Program-made: the position numbers and the translations under genes
Notes under the pieces: generated by a model
Told to the model about the DNA's origin: nothing
The model's input: the letters and a program-made list of their open reading frames with translations, nothing else
Database searches by the model: none
Origin: Pseudomonadota bacterium
GTDB lineage: Bacteria; Pseudomonadota; Alphaproteobacteria; Rhizobiales; Xanthobacteraceae
Length of the DNA: 28,326 nt
Direction of reading: 5' to 3'
Assembly: GCA_023387695.1 (NCBI GenBank)
Contig: JAEWHT010000206.1
Span: 1 to 28,326, forward strand
Shown here: piece after piece, positions 1 to 7,605 of the stretch
Layout of the letters: each line of letters begins with the position of its first letter
Numbering within the stretch: position 1 is the first letter of the stretch

Positions 1-752
1 TGCTGGAAAAGGCGGTCAAGGCGGCCAAGGGCAAGGTCAAGCTGGTCAAGATGAACATCGACCAGCATCCGGCGATCCCGGGCCAGATGGGCATCCAGTC
101 GATCCCGGCCGTGATCGCCTTCGTCAACGGCCAGCCCGCCGACGGCTTCATGGGCGCAGTGCCCGAGAGCCAGCTCAACGCCTTCATCGAGAAACTGACC
201 AAGGGCGTCACCGCACCGGGCGAGGTCAACGTCGCCGAGATCGTGCAGGAAGCCGACGCCGTGCTCGCCGAGGGCGACGTTGCGGCGGCGGCGCAGATCT
301 ACGCGGAAGCGCTTCAGCACGAAGCCACCAACATCGCGGCACTCGCGGGCCTCGCCAAATGCTACGCGGCGTCAGGCGCGATGGAGCAGGCCAAGCAGAC
401 GCTCGCCATGGTGCCGGAATCCAAGCGCAACGATCCGCTCGTGAAGGCCGTGCAGACCGCGATTGATCTCGCCGAGCAGGCCGAGCAGCTCGGGCCCGTT
501 GCCGAGCTTGAGCAAAAAGTCGCCGCAAACCCGCTCGATCATCAGGCGCGCTTCGACCTCGCCACCGCGCTGAACGCGAAGGGCGACCGGGCCGCCGCCA
601 CCGAGCAGCTGCTCGCGATCGTCAAGCGCGACCGCAAATGGAACGACGACGGCGCCCGCAAGCAGCTCGTGCAGTTCTTCGAGGCCTGGGGTGGTGCGGA
701 TGATGCAACCGTCGAGGGCCGCAAGCGCTTGTCGACGATCCTGTTCTCGTGA
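1..752 (+). CDS. YbbN/CnoX-type thioredoxin with C-terminal TPR region (5' partial)
   Basis: The 5' end lies outside the window. The reading frame is open from base 3, so the ATG at 51 is internal. The visible N-terminal part is the second half of a thioredoxin fold, with the cis-Pro segment GIQSIPAVIAFVNG. The CxxC (or degenerate) active site would be upstream and cannot be judged. From about visible residue 80 the protein is Ala-rich and helical, with TPR-like units (AQIYAEAL..., FDLATALNAKGDRAAATEQLLAIV), as in the YbbN/CnoX family. Those proteins act as cytoplasmic holdases or co-chaperones that protect clients and pass them to chaperones. A Lon-substrate-binding-domain protein follows 75 bp downstream in the same direction, which fits a protein-quality-control pair (inference). 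Confidence 0.9.
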   Translation, partial: LEKAVKAAKGKVKLVKMNIDQHPAIPGQMGIQSIPAVIAFVNGQPADGFMGAVPESQLNAFIEKLTKGVTAPGEVNVAEIVQEADAVLAEGDVAAAAQIYAEALQHEATNIAALAGLAKCYAASGAMEQAKQTLAMVPESKRNDPLVKAVQTAIDLAEQAEQLGPVAELEQKVAANPLDHQARFDLATALNAKGDRAAATEQLLAIVKRDRKWNDDGARKQLVQFFEAWGGADDATVEGRKRLSTILFS

Positions 753-827
753 GCGGTGTGCGCCGGTGATCCGACGCGCCAGGGGTGACGTTTCCAACGT
801 CATGTAGCTGCCGACAGTGGGCATCAG

Positions 828-1505
828 ATGCCGATCAACATCGAATATCGCGGCCCCGCCGACCTTCCGGAGATCGTTCCAGTGTTTCCGCTGCCGGGCG
901 CGCTGCTGCTGCCGCGCGGCCAGATGCCGCTCAACATCTTCGAGCCGCGCTATCTCGCGATGGTCGACGACAGTTTTCGCGATGGCCATCGCCTGATCGG
1001 CATGATCCAACCGGACGTGGCGCATTCGCCGAAGAATTCCGACAAGCCGACGCTGTTCCGCGTCGGCTGCGTCGGCCGCATCACCCAGCTCGCCGAATCC
1101 GGCGACGGCCGCTACATCCTCGAACTCACCGGCGTTGCACGCTTCAGGGTACTCGAGGAGCTGGAGGTGCTGACCGCCTACAGGCAGTGCAAGGTCGATT
1201 TCTTCGCCTTCACCGATGATTTCACCGCGCGCATGGGCGAGGACGAGGTCAATCGCGAGGCGCTGCTGGTGGCGCTCTCGGATTTCCTAAAGGCCAACAA
1301 TCTCAAGGTCGATTGGGAAGGCGTCGAGAGCGCGCCCAACGAGGCGCTGGTCAATGCGCTGGCGATGATGTCGCCCTATGGCCCGGCCGAGAAGCAAGCG
1401 ATGCTGGAAGCGCCTGATTTGAAGACCCGGGCGGAGATCCTGATCGCAGTGACAGAGATGGACCTCGCCAAGAAACGCACCAGCGGCGATCCGCCGTTGC
1501 AGTGA
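828..1505 (+). CDS. LON peptidase substrate-binding domain protein
   Basis: This 225-aa protein matches the stand-alone Lon N-terminal (LON/PUA-like) domain family. Diagnostic stretches are VPVFPLPGALLLPRGQMPLNIFEPRY near residues 17-42 (FPLPG and LNIFEPRY signature) and GCVGRITQLAESGDGRYILELTGVARFRV near 80-108. There is no AAA+ or protease domain, so it is not Lon itself. The family's role is poorly defined; binding of damaged or unfolded protein is presumed by analogy with the Lon N-domain. The ATG at 828 follows a purine-rich AGTGGG. The gene lies directly behind the YbbN-type gene and is probably co-transcribed with it. Confidence 0.92.
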   Translation: MPINIEYRGPADLPEIVPVFPLPGALLLPRGQMPLNIFEPRYLAMVDDSFRDGHRLIGMIQPDVAHSPKNSDKPTLFRVGCVGRITQLAESGDGRYILELTGVARFRVLEELEVLTAYRQCKVDFFAFTDDFTARMGEDEVNREALLVALSDFLKANNLKVDWEGVESAPNEALVNALAMMSPYGPAEKQAMLEAPDLKTRAEILIAVTEMDLAKKRTSGDPPLQ

Positions 1506-1531
1506 GCACTCGCTTGCTAACCGCGGGCTCC

Positions 1532-1616
1532 GTCATGCCCGGGCTTGTCCCGGGCATCCACGTTCTTCATGCCGCAGATAAGTCGTGGATGGCCGGGTCA
1601 AGCCCGGCCATGGCGA
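1532..1616. repeat. Palindromic intergenic repeat, family A
   Basis: Two 23-bp arms, CGGGCTTGTCCCGG... and ...CCGGGTCAAGCCCG, pair with only two mismatches and would form one long hairpin between the LON-domain gene and the end of the convergent cytochrome gene. It resembles the GTCATGCCCGGGC-type palindromes dispersed in Bradyrhizobium genomes. It may also act as a bidirectional terminator. Confidence 0.75.
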
Positions 1617-1647
1617 GGATAGAGCGGCGGCGAGCCGAGCCTCAACT

Positions 1648-2214
1648 CTATGAATGCCGCCGGATGCGTTTGCGCCCCGTGATCATCGCGCGGATCAGGT
1701 TCTCCCGCTGAAGGATGCCCATCAGCACCACGCCTGCGATGTGCAGTACGACGAGGACCATGACGGCGTCCGACGTGTAGGCGTGGGTGTCCTCGATCCA
1801 CCAGACGCCGAAGAAGGTGACGGTGACCGACAGCGCGCCGGTGACTGCCGAGACGGCCAGCGCAACCAGCAGCGCCACCAGCATCAATGTGCCGGCGGGA
1901 TTGAGTCCGAGATAGCGGCCGGTCATGCCGCGGCGCAGATTCCAGAGATAGCCCGGTGCGGTGCGAAGCCTGACGCCGATCATGCGGAAGCGCGAATAGC
2001 GACTGCCCCAAAAACCCCAGACCAGGCGAAAAACCAAAAGCCCGATCACGCTATAGCCGACGATGCGATGAAGCCGGTCGTAAACGGTCGGGGTGAACCA
2101 CGCAGCGAGCACGCAAGCTGCGAGAGCCCAATGCCACAAACGCAACGGCAGATCCCAGACCGCGACCGTGCGATCCGCGGGGCGTCCATCGGACACCCCG
2201 CGCGTGACTGGCAT
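1648..2214 (-). CDS. Cytochrome b561 / hydrogenase-type b-cytochrome domain protein
   Basis: This integral membrane protein of 188 aa has about four hydrophobic helices. Four histidines sit where b-type haem ligands are expected: RLWHW (28), RLHRI (49), THAYT (144) and VLHIAG (158), counted from the ATG at 2214. This is the pattern of the cytochrome_B_N / Ni,Fe-hydrogenase b-type family, which moves electrons between the quinone pool and periplasmic partners. A TTG at 2229 is an alternative start adding five residues. The upstream same-strand gene, a secreted PepSY protein, ends 64 bp away, so the two are probably one operon. PepSY proteins are often found beside such b-cytochromes. The electron donor or acceptor is not evident. 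Confidence 0.85.
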   Translation of the reverse strand: MPVTRGVSDGRPADRTVAVWDLPLRLWHWALAACVLAAWFTPTVYDRLHRIVGYSVIGLLVFRLVWGFWGSRYSRFRMIGVRLRTAPGYLWNLRRGMTGRYLGLNPAGTLMLVALLVALAVSAVTGALSVTVTFFGVWWIEDTHAYTSDAVMVLVVLHIAGVVLMGILQRENLIRAMITGRKRIRRHS

Positions 2215-2293
2215 CGCTCTGTCGTTCAAGCCGGGACCACTCTTTGACCTTGGCGTTGAGACTTACCTGCGCGTGACTTATTTGGCGCGAACG

Positions 2294-2584
2294 TTACTTG
2301 GCGATCGTGTGCTTCAGGCTGAGATCTTCGGGGCTGTAGAACAGCTCGTAGAGCTTGCCTTCCTTGACGCCATAGACCTCGTAGCACGAGCCTTCGATCT
2401 TGGAGCGCCGCACTTCATAGCCTGCCGCCTTGGCCTTGGCTTCGGCATCGCCCGCCGGCTTCCACGACGCCTTGTCGAGCTTGGTGCAATCCTTGAAACC
2501 GTCGGCCATCGCCGTCGATCCCATACCGATTCCCATGCCGATCCCGGCCGTCAGTGCGATGGCAAGAACACGAGTGACTCTCAC
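2294..2584 (-). CDS. Secreted PepSY-domain protein
   Basis: This 96-aa protein starts with a clear Sec signal peptide (residues 1-27, ending STAMA-DGF). The mature part is a single PepSY-like unit: W41, the stretch AKAAGYEVRRSKIEGSCYEV, then YGVKEGKLYELFYSPEDLSLKH. It has two cysteines, C33 and C67, which could form a periplasmic disulfide. The start is supported by AGGGAGA about 8 bp upstream. It is the first gene of a likely two-gene operon with the b-type cytochrome. Small PepSY proteins are thought to bind or inhibit envelope partners; no specific ligand can be assigned. Confidence 0.85.
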   Translation of the reverse strand: MRVTRVLAIALTAGIGMGIGMGSTAMADGFKDCTKLDKASWKPAGDAEAKAKAAGYEVRRSKIEGSCYEVYGVKEGKLYELFYSPEDLSLKHTIAK

Positions 2585-2764
2585 GAATATCTCCCTCTCT
2601 GTCGTGTGCGTGAAGCGCGCCCGAAGGAAGCGAAAGAGAAGGTGAAGTCAATTGCGGTTCGGATCCGCGACGTCTTAGAGATATTCTAGCGAGCGCCAAA
2701 AGATCAGCGCTCTCCGTGAGCAGCGCACATTTTCAGCGGCGCTGCGGCCTTACGTCTCATCACG

Positions 2765-3115
2765 TCAGTAGCCGGCCGCCGCCATCACCACGACCACGCT
2801 CAGCGCCATCCAGCCAAAATGCCGGCCGCGCGTCGCCCATGCGTTGGCGCAGGCGGAAAGGCCGAATACGGCGATCATGGTGAGAACGATCCAGCGGCGC
2901 GCCACCGCGGAATCCATCGAGGGCACAGCTACCAGCAGCACACCGCAGCCGATCCAGGCGACGGTCGAGGCCTGCCAGACCAGGCGGATCAGGGTGCGCA
3001 GCCGTTCGGGCTCGATGGTGGCACGGGCAAAGACCTTGGTCTCGCCGAGAATCCCATGGATGAGAGCCACGATGATGGCGCCGACACCGGCGCACTGAAG
3101 CAAGAGATCACGCAT
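2765..3115 (-). CDS. Small four-helix membrane protein, function unknown
   Basis: This 116-aa protein is mostly hydrophobic, with about four predicted membrane helices (near residues 5-25, 45-65, 70-88 and 98-115) and a short charged loop GETKVFARATIEPERLRTL. I do not recognise a named family. The start at 3115 is preferred because GGGAG lies about 8 bp upstream. An in-frame ATG at 3148 would place the start inside the operator palindrome. The gene is divergent from a TetR-type regulator, and each gene has a copy of the same palindrome just before its start. It is therefore probably the regulator's main target. Efflux or membrane stress is possible but unsupported by motif. Confidence 0.8.
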   Translation of the reverse strand: MRDLLLQCAGVGAIIVALIHGILGETKVFARATIEPERLRTLIRLVWQASTVAWIGCGVLLVAVPSMDSAVARRWIVLTMIAVFGLSACANAWATRGRHFGWMALSVVVVMAAAGY

Positions 3116-3140
3116 CGTCAGGGCTCCCAAAAATATCTGT

Positions 3141-3158
3141 CCATACATCTGTGTATGG
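3141..3158. promoter_or_regulatory. Probable TetR operator, copy 1
   Basis: CCATACATCTGTGTATGG has perfect 7-bp arms (CCATACA / TGTATGG) around a 4-bp centre. It sits 26 bp before the start of the membrane-protein gene. A second copy lies 45 bp away, centre to centre. Confidence 0.75.
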
Positions 3159-3185
3159 TGAGATAGATCCTGGCCTGCCGCCTGT

Positions 3186-3203
3186 CAATACACTAGTGTA
3201 TGG
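3186..3203. promoter_or_regulatory. Probable TetR operator, copy 2
   Basis: CAATACACTAGTGTATGG has the same arms as copy 1 with one mismatch, around CTAG. The inner 14 bp, ATACACTAGTGTAT, are a perfect palindrome. It lies 20 bp before the chosen tetR-type start, which fits autoregulation. Confidence 0.75.
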
Positions 3204-3222
3204 ACGAATTTCGGAAGCCGAC

Positions 3223-3753
3223 ATGACCGAGCAACTTTCCGCCGACGACTGGATCAACGAGGGTATCAAGGCGCTCACCAAGAGCGGTTTTACGGCTCTG
3301 AAAGCCGACCCTCTGGCAAAAGCGATGGGCGTCTCCCGCGGCAGTTTCTACTGGCATTTTGCCGATCTCGGCGCGTTCCACGCCGCCGTGCTGAAACGCT
3401 GGCGCGAGATCGCGGCCGAAGAGATCATCGCTCGCGTCGAGGCCGACAACGACGAGCCGCTGAAGACGTTGCTGCGCAGGACCTTCGGCGCCCGCCTCGA
3501 CCTGGAGCGCGCGGTGCGCAACTGGGCCGCGTTCGATCCCGCGGCGCAAGCCGCCGTCCGCGCCATCGACCGCCGCAGGCTCGACTACATCGAGGCGCTG
3601 CTGGAGCGGCGCGGGTTCTCCGCGACAATTGCGCAGGCGCGCGCGCAGATCCTGTACTGGACGTTTCTCGGCTTCGCATTGTCGGCAGCGCCGGTGCCGG
3701 CCGCGCGGCTGCAGGGGCTGCTCGACGAGATCCAGCACATGGTCTCGGCCTGA
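3223..3753 (+). CDS. TetR/AcrR-family transcriptional regulator
   Basis: This 176-aa protein has an N-terminal TetR helix-turn-helix at about residues 28-47 (ADPLAKAMGVSRGSFYWHF, with the family's typical SxGxFYxHF ending). The C-terminal helical ligand-binding domain has no recognisable ligand signature. The start at 3223 is chosen because GGAAG precedes it and because the longer open frame, from 3151, would run through both operator palindromes. It is divergent from a small membrane protein. The twin palindromes in the shared intergenic region point to repression of both genes, relieved by an unknown small molecule (inference). Confidence 0.92.
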   Translation: MTEQLSADDWINEGIKALTKSGFTALKADPLAKAMGVSRGSFYWHFADLGAFHAAVLKRWREIAAEEIIARVEADNDEPLKTLLRRTFGARLDLERAVRNWAAFDPAAQAAVRAIDRRRLDYIEALLERRGFSATIAQARAQILYWTFLGFALSAAPVPAARLQGLLDEIQHMVSA

Positions 3754-3799
3754 GGCGAGGTGATGGGCGGGCGCGAATTTCTATGCTAGAGGCAAGCCA

Positions 3800-4012
3800 A
3801 TGCCGGAGACCACGATGAACGCGCCGACCGAACGCCCCGAAAACAGCGTCGATCCCAAATTGCTGGAAATCCTGGTCTGCCCGCTGACCAAGGGCCCGCT
3901 GGAATTCGACTCCGCCAAGCAGGAGCTGATCTCGCGCAGTGCCAAGCTCGCTTATCCGATCCGCGACGGCATTCCGATCATGTTGCCGGAAGAGGCACGG
4001 AAGATCGATTGA
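3800..4012 (+). CDS. Trm112-family (UPF0434) small protein
   Basis: This 70-aa protein has the Trm112/YcaR signature: DPKLLEILVCPLTKGPLEFD, then LISRSAKLAYPIRDGIPIMLPEEAR. Only one cysteine of the classical zinc pair remains (VCPLTKG instead of CPxC), as is usual in bacterial UPF0434 members. Eukaryotic Trm112 activates methyltransferases; the bacterial role is unclear. The starts at 3800 (AGAGG 7 bp upstream) and 3815 (GGAG 6 bp upstream) are equally plausible, and the shorter form is 65 aa. Confidence 0.9.
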   Translation: MPETTMNAPTERPENSVDPKLLEILVCPLTKGPLEFDSAKQELISRSAKLAYPIRDGIPIMLPEEARKID

Positions 4013-4019
4013 GGGATTC

Positions 4020-4040
4020 GTAGCGCGACGGTCGCGCTAC
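4020..4040 (+). terminator. Perfect hairpin after the Trm112-like gene
   Basis: GTAGCGCGA and TCGCGCTAC form a perfect 9-bp stem with a 3-nt loop, 8 bp past the stop at 4012. No T-tract follows, so termination is possible but not certain. Confidence 0.5.
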
Positions 4041-4049
4041 ATACTCGGT

Positions 4050-4181
4050 GTCGTCCTGGCGAAGGCCAGGACCCATACGCCGCAGCGGAAGTTGTTGCGC
4101 GAGGTGGTCATTGCCTGTCTTCGCAAAACTTTTGCTGCGGCGTATGGGTCCCGGATCTGCGCTGCGCTTGTCCGGGACGAC
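4050..4181. repeat. Palindromic intergenic repeat, family B
   Basis: Outer ends GTCGTCC... and ...GGACGAC and inner arms CCCATACGCCGCAGC / GCTGCGGCGTATGGG make a two-level inverted repeat of about 130 bp between convergent genes. It looks like a dispersed non-coding repeat; open frames through it show no protein-like sequence. Confidence 0.7.
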
Positions 4182-4222
4182 GGTGGAGGATACCCCGCTA
4201 GCGCGCTACAAACGTCAGCCCT

Positions 4223-5443
4223 CTACAGCGCCTCACCCTTCAACAATCGCGGAATCTCGCCTGTCAAACCCGCCGCCTGGCGGATGAAGAGATTCTTCAA
4301 CGGCGGGGTGCGGTCGACGATGCCGAGGCCGATGTCGCGGACGGTGCGAAGCAAAGTCGACTCGTTCGAGAACAGGAAGTTCAGCGAGATGGTGGCAACG
4401 CCCATCGCCATGGTGTCGAAGCGGCGCCAACGCTGATAGCGCTCGAGCACGTCGGCGCCGCCGAGATCCATGCCGAGACGCGCGGCATCGACCACGACCT
4501 CGGCTAGCGCTGCGACATCCTTCAGCCCCATGTTGAGGCCTTGTCCCGCGATCGGGTGAACGACGTGCGCGGAATCGCCGACCAGCGCGAGGCGCTCGGC
4601 GACGAAGGAGCGCGCCACAAAGTAGGACAGCGGGAACGCGCGCGGCTTGTCGAGCGCCTTCACTTCGCCGAGATGCAAACCAAAACGCTGCTCGAGCTCG
4701 GCGTGGAATTCCTCATCACTCAACGCAGTGATACGCGCAGCCTCAGCTCGCCGCTCGGTCCAAACAAGTGACGATCGCTTTCCGGTCAGCGGCAAAATTG
4801 CAAACGGACCCGCGGGCAAAAAATGCTCTTCCGCGCGGCCTTCGTGGTCGCGCTCATGGCCGACGGTGACGACGATGCCGGATTGATCGTATTCCCAGCC
4901 GTGGGTGGCGATGCCGGCGCGCTCGCGCAATTTCGACTTCGCACCATCGGCGGCGACCAGCAGGCTGGCCGCGATGACGCTGCCATCGCCGAGCGTGACG
5001 TCGATCCCTTCGGCGCGCGCGTCATATGACGACACGGTGGTGGCACGGAGATCGATACCGGCGGCTTCGGCGCGGACGACCAGCGCATCGATCAGGCGGC
5101 GGTTCTCGATCATATGCGCGAAGGGTTCACCGGGCGCGACATCGCCGGCGAAATTCAGGAATGTCGGACGCGTGGCGTCCTCGAGCTTGGAGTCGGTGAC
5201 GACCATGTCGAGGATCGGCTGGGCCTCGGCCTTCACGTCGTCCCAGGCGCCGAGCGCCTCGAACAGGCGGCGACAAGCCGCAACGATTGCGGTTGCGCGG
5301 GGATCACGGCTCGGCCGTGTGGCGAGAGCGGGGTCGGCGACGATGATGGGAATCTCGGGGCCGAGCCCCTGGCGCAAGGCAAGTGCAAGCGCGAGGCCCG
5401 CAAACGCGCCGCCGCCAATGACAATGTGACCCTGTACCGACAT
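4223..5443 (-). CDS. UbiH/UbiF/COQ6-family FAD-dependent hydroxylase
   Basis: This 406-aa class A flavoprotein monooxygenase has the three family motifs. These are an N-terminal FAD-binding IVIGGGAFAGLALALAL (about residues 7-23), a mid-protein DG motif VAADGAKSKLRE (about 163-174), and a C-terminal GD motif LALVGDSAHVVHPIAGQGLNMGLKD (about 290-314). The HPxxGQGLNxGxxD form is typical of the ubiquinone-biosynthesis hydroxylases, which add a ring hydroxyl using NAD(P)H and O2 at the inner membrane. Which ring carbon is modified cannot be told by eye. The start is supported by AGGAAA 8 bp upstream. The gene is divergent from the thioesterase gene. Confidence 0.92.
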   Translation of the reverse strand: MSVQGHIVIGGGAFAGLALALALRQGLGPEIPIIVADPALATRPSRDPRATAIVAACRRLFEALGAWDDVKAEAQPILDMVVTDSKLEDATRPTFLNFAGDVAPGEPFAHMIENRRLIDALVVRAEAAGIDLRATTVSSYDARAEGIDVTLGDGSVIAASLLVAADGAKSKLRERAGIATHGWEYDQSGIVVTVGHERDHEGRAEEHFLPAGPFAILPLTGKRSSLVWTERRAEAARITALSDEEFHAELEQRFGLHLGEVKALDKPRAFPLSYFVARSFVAERLALVGDSAHVVHPIAGQGLNMGLKDVAALAEVVVDAARLGMDLGGADVLERYQRWRRFDTMAMGVATISLNFLFSNESTLLRTVRDIGLGIVDRTPPLKNLFIRQAAGLTGEIPRLLKGEAL

Positions 5444-5560
5444 ACTTAAGTTTTCCTGCCCGAACTATCCTGCCAAAATTCCCGGCTATTCTTGGTCTTG
5501 CTAGCAGACTTGAGGTGGGCGAAACAGTGCGGTGAAACAAGGGCGGAACGGCCCGATGAT

Positions 5561-5661
5561 GTCATTCCGGGGCGCGACGAAGTCGCGAGCCCGGAATCCA
5601 TAACCACAAGCCGGGGTTATGGATTCCGGGCCTGCGCCGTGCCGGCGCATCCCGGAATGAC
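5561..5661. repeat. Palindromic intergenic repeat, family C (copy 1)
   Basis: The element starts GTCATTCCGGG and ends CCCGGAATGAC, with an inner inverted repeat GGAATCCATAACC / GGTTATGGATTCC. It ends 19 bp before the tesB start, so its hairpin would lie in or next to the tesB leader. A second family member is at 19005-19107. Confidence 0.8.
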
Positions 5662-5680
5662 GACTGAGAGAGTTGCTGCC

Positions 5681-6544
5681 ATGTCCAAAAGCCTGATCGA
5701 CCTGATTTCGATCCTCGACCTCGAGCAGCTCGAGGTGAATTTGTTCCGCGGCAACAGCCCGAAAACGAGCTGGCAGCGGGTGTTCGGCGGGCAGGTGATC
5801 GGACAGGCGATGGTGGCGGCCTGCCGCACCGTCGAGGGCCGGCTGCCGCATTCACTGCATTGCTATTTCATCCTGCCGGGTGATCCGCAGATTCCGATCA
5901 TCTACCAGGTCGAGCGCCTGCGCGACGGCAAGAGCTATTCAACGCGCCGCGTCACCGCGATCCAACACGGCAACGCGATCTTCTCGATCATGGTGTCGTT
6001 CCATGCCGAGGAGGAGAGCGCATTCGACCACCAGGACAAGATGCCTGACGTGCCGCCGCCGGAAAAGCTTACGGCGGAGGAGGTGGCGAAGCAGCCGATG
6101 TTCCGCGAGATGCCTGAGTTCATCCGCCGCTATTATGAATCCGATCGTCCGATCGAGCTGCGGCCGGTCGAGCTCGGCCGCTACTTCGGCCAGAAGATCG
6201 AGGACGGCCGTATCCATGTCTGGATCAAGACGGCGGCGACGCTGCCGGACGATCCGGCGCTGCACATGTGCGCACTGGCCTATGCGTCGGACTTCTCGCT
6301 GCTCGATGCGATCATGGCGCGCTATGGCCGCACGCTGTTCGACAAGCGGATGATGCCGGCGAGCCTCGACCACGCGATGTGGTTTCACCGCCCGTTCCGC
6401 GCCGACGAATGGCTGCTCTACGCGCAGGATTCGCCGAGCGCGCAAGGCGGTCGCGGCTTGACGCGCGGCTCGATCTTCAAGCCCGACGGCACGCTGGTCG
6501 CTTCCGTCACCCAGGAAGGCTCGGTGCGCGAGCGTCGAAGCTAG
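5681..6544 (+). CDS. tesB: Acyl-CoA thioesterase II
   Basis: This 287-aa double-hotdog thioesterase hydrolyses acyl-CoA to free fatty acid and CoA in the cytoplasm. It aligns over its full length with the E. coli TesB family (286 aa): TSWQRVFGGQVIGQAM near residues 29-44, YASDF at 201-205, LDHAMWFHRPF near 229-239, and VTQEGSVR near the C-terminus. The catalytic positions of E. coli TesB fall at the same numbers: D204, S228 (Thr in E. coli) and Q278. The ATG at 5681 is chosen because upstream sequence in the same frame is a palindromic repeat, not coding. The product probably trims or recycles acyl-CoA. Confidence 0.95.
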   Translation: MSKSLIDLISILDLEQLEVNLFRGNSPKTSWQRVFGGQVIGQAMVAACRTVEGRLPHSLHCYFILPGDPQIPIIYQVERLRDGKSYSTRRVTAIQHGNAIFSIMVSFHAEEESAFDHQDKMPDVPPPEKLTAEEVAKQPMFREMPEFIRRYYESDRPIELRPVELGRYFGQKIEDGRIHVWIKTAATLPDDPALHMCALAYASDFSLLDAIMARYGRTLFDKRMMPASLDHAMWFHRPFRADEWLLYAQDSPSAQGGRGLTRGSIFKPDGTLVASVTQEGSVRERRS

Positions 6545-6559
6545 ATCGGAGCAGATGAT

Positions 6560-6586
6560 CTCAAGCGCGAGTTGATCGCGCTTGAG
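6560..6586. terminator. Bidirectional hairpin between convergent genes
   Basis: CTCAAGCGCG and CGCGCTTGAG form a perfect 10-bp stem with a 7-nt loop in the 57-bp gap between the stop of tesB and the stop of the minus-strand gene. There is no strong T-tract on either side. Confidence 0.65.
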
Positions 6587-6601
6587 ACAGTCGTTGCGTA
6601 C

Positions 6602-7492
6602 TTACATCGAACCGCGCGGGGCGAGCTCGGTCTGCGATGCGAACCAGTTCATGATCCAGCGATAGACCCACGGAATCGGGATGATGAAGCCGCACAGGAT
6701 CGCGGCCACGATTCCGCGCCAGAGAATCCCGAGCCCCGAGCCCCTGAAGATGATCTCGCGACGCGTGCCCTGGATGTTGCGATACATCCAGCGCAGCTGG
6801 GCCGCGGCAACCCAGGCCCATCCGACGATGGTGATGATGGAGATCGCGAGCAGCAGGTTCCAGCCGATATAGCCCAGCACGGAGCCGGTGAAGCTGAGGC
6901 CGAGCGGCTGCCCGTTGGAGGCGATGTTCGCAACCATCCATTTCAGCAGCATCCAGTAGAGAACGATCTGGACAATGTAGAGCGCCGTGCTCAGCACCTG
7001 GATGCCGGTGTAGCCGACGACGATCGCCACGACGATGAAGCCGAAGAACCAGGGCACGATTGCCATGGCGCTGCCGGTGAAGGAGAGGTTCGGCCGCCCC
7101 GGCACTCTCACGCAGGACACGAGCCATTGCGTGTACCAGACGAACAGCCATGGCACGGGGATGATGAGGCACGAACCAATCACCATCACCAGCGTGCGCC
7201 AGGTGAAGTCGAGAATGCCCATATCGACCGACAGCGATCCGCCAGCAGCACTGCCCGCTCCGGTATAGCTGCCGCCGCCCATCACCGGCGGGCCGCCGGC
7301 GGGAATGATCGGCGGCGCGCCGCCACCCGACATCAAACCGGGAATTTCGGCGGCCTTCTGCCAGCCGGCCATGCCCTCGGACCACACCAGCGTATCGGCG
7401 CGCACGACGCCCTGGGCGACCAGGTCACGGAACTGCCCTTCCGGAAAGGGCCCCTGCTGCTTGCCCTCGGATGCGTAGAACCAACTCGCCAT
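6602..7492 (-). CDS. GYF-2-like domain plus multi-TM (DUF898-like) membrane protein
   Basis: This 296-aa protein has two parts. Residues 1-52 (WFYASEGKQQGPFPEGQFRDLV..., ...TLVWSEGMAGWQKAAEIPGL) are a GYF-2 (DUF4339) type domain, a presumed protein-protein interaction module. A Gly/Pro-rich linker follows (about 53-90). Residues 90-288 are membrane segments built from an internal repeat: a Trp-rich helix (PWLFVWYTQWLVS; WMLLKWMVANIAS; LRWMYRNIQ; PWVYRWIMNWFAS), a spacer and a short FxGS motif (FTGS at 138-141, FTGS at 201-204, FRGS at 249-252). This pattern recalls DUF898/YjgN-like proteins. The biochemical role is unknown. The gene is divergent from the glnK-amtB pair. Confidence 0.8.
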   Translation of the reverse strand: MASWFYASEGKQQGPFPEGQFRDLVAQGVVRADTLVWSEGMAGWQKAAEIPGLMSGGGAPPIIPAGGPPVMGGGSYTGAGSAAGGSLSVDMGILDFTWRTLVMVIGSCLIIPVPWLFVWYTQWLVSCVRVPGRPNLSFTGSAMAIVPWFFGFIVVAIVVGYTGIQVLSTALYIVQIVLYWMLLKWMVANIASNGQPLGLSFTGSVLGYIGWNLLLAISIITIVGWAWVAAAQLRWMYRNIQGTRREIIFRGSGLGILWRGIVAAILCGFIIPIPWVYRWIMNWFASQTELAPRGSM

Positions 7493-7572
7493 GAAGTGCC
7501 CCCCAAAATACTTATGTACCGCTCGGCCGGCGCGGGTTCACCGCATCCATGCCAAAAATGCATTGTGAGGGA

Positions 7573-7605
7573 TGAACGGTTGCCCTGTACAGAGGCGGCC
7601 GTTCA
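7573..7605. other. Inverted repeat upstream of glnK (first copy)
   Basis: TGAACGGTTGCC and GGCGGCCGTTCA pair over 12 bp (two G-U wobbles in RNA) around the self-complementary loop CTGTACAGA. It lies in the 245-bp divergent region between the GYF-2 gene and glnK. It could be a leader hairpin or a regulator site; I saw no sigma-54 element in this region. Confidence 0.45.

Noticed and set aside
3116..3148. Longer start (ATG 3148) for the small membrane protein
   Set aside because: It would place the start inside the operator palindrome, and the internal ATG at 3115 has a good GGGAG ribosome binding site.
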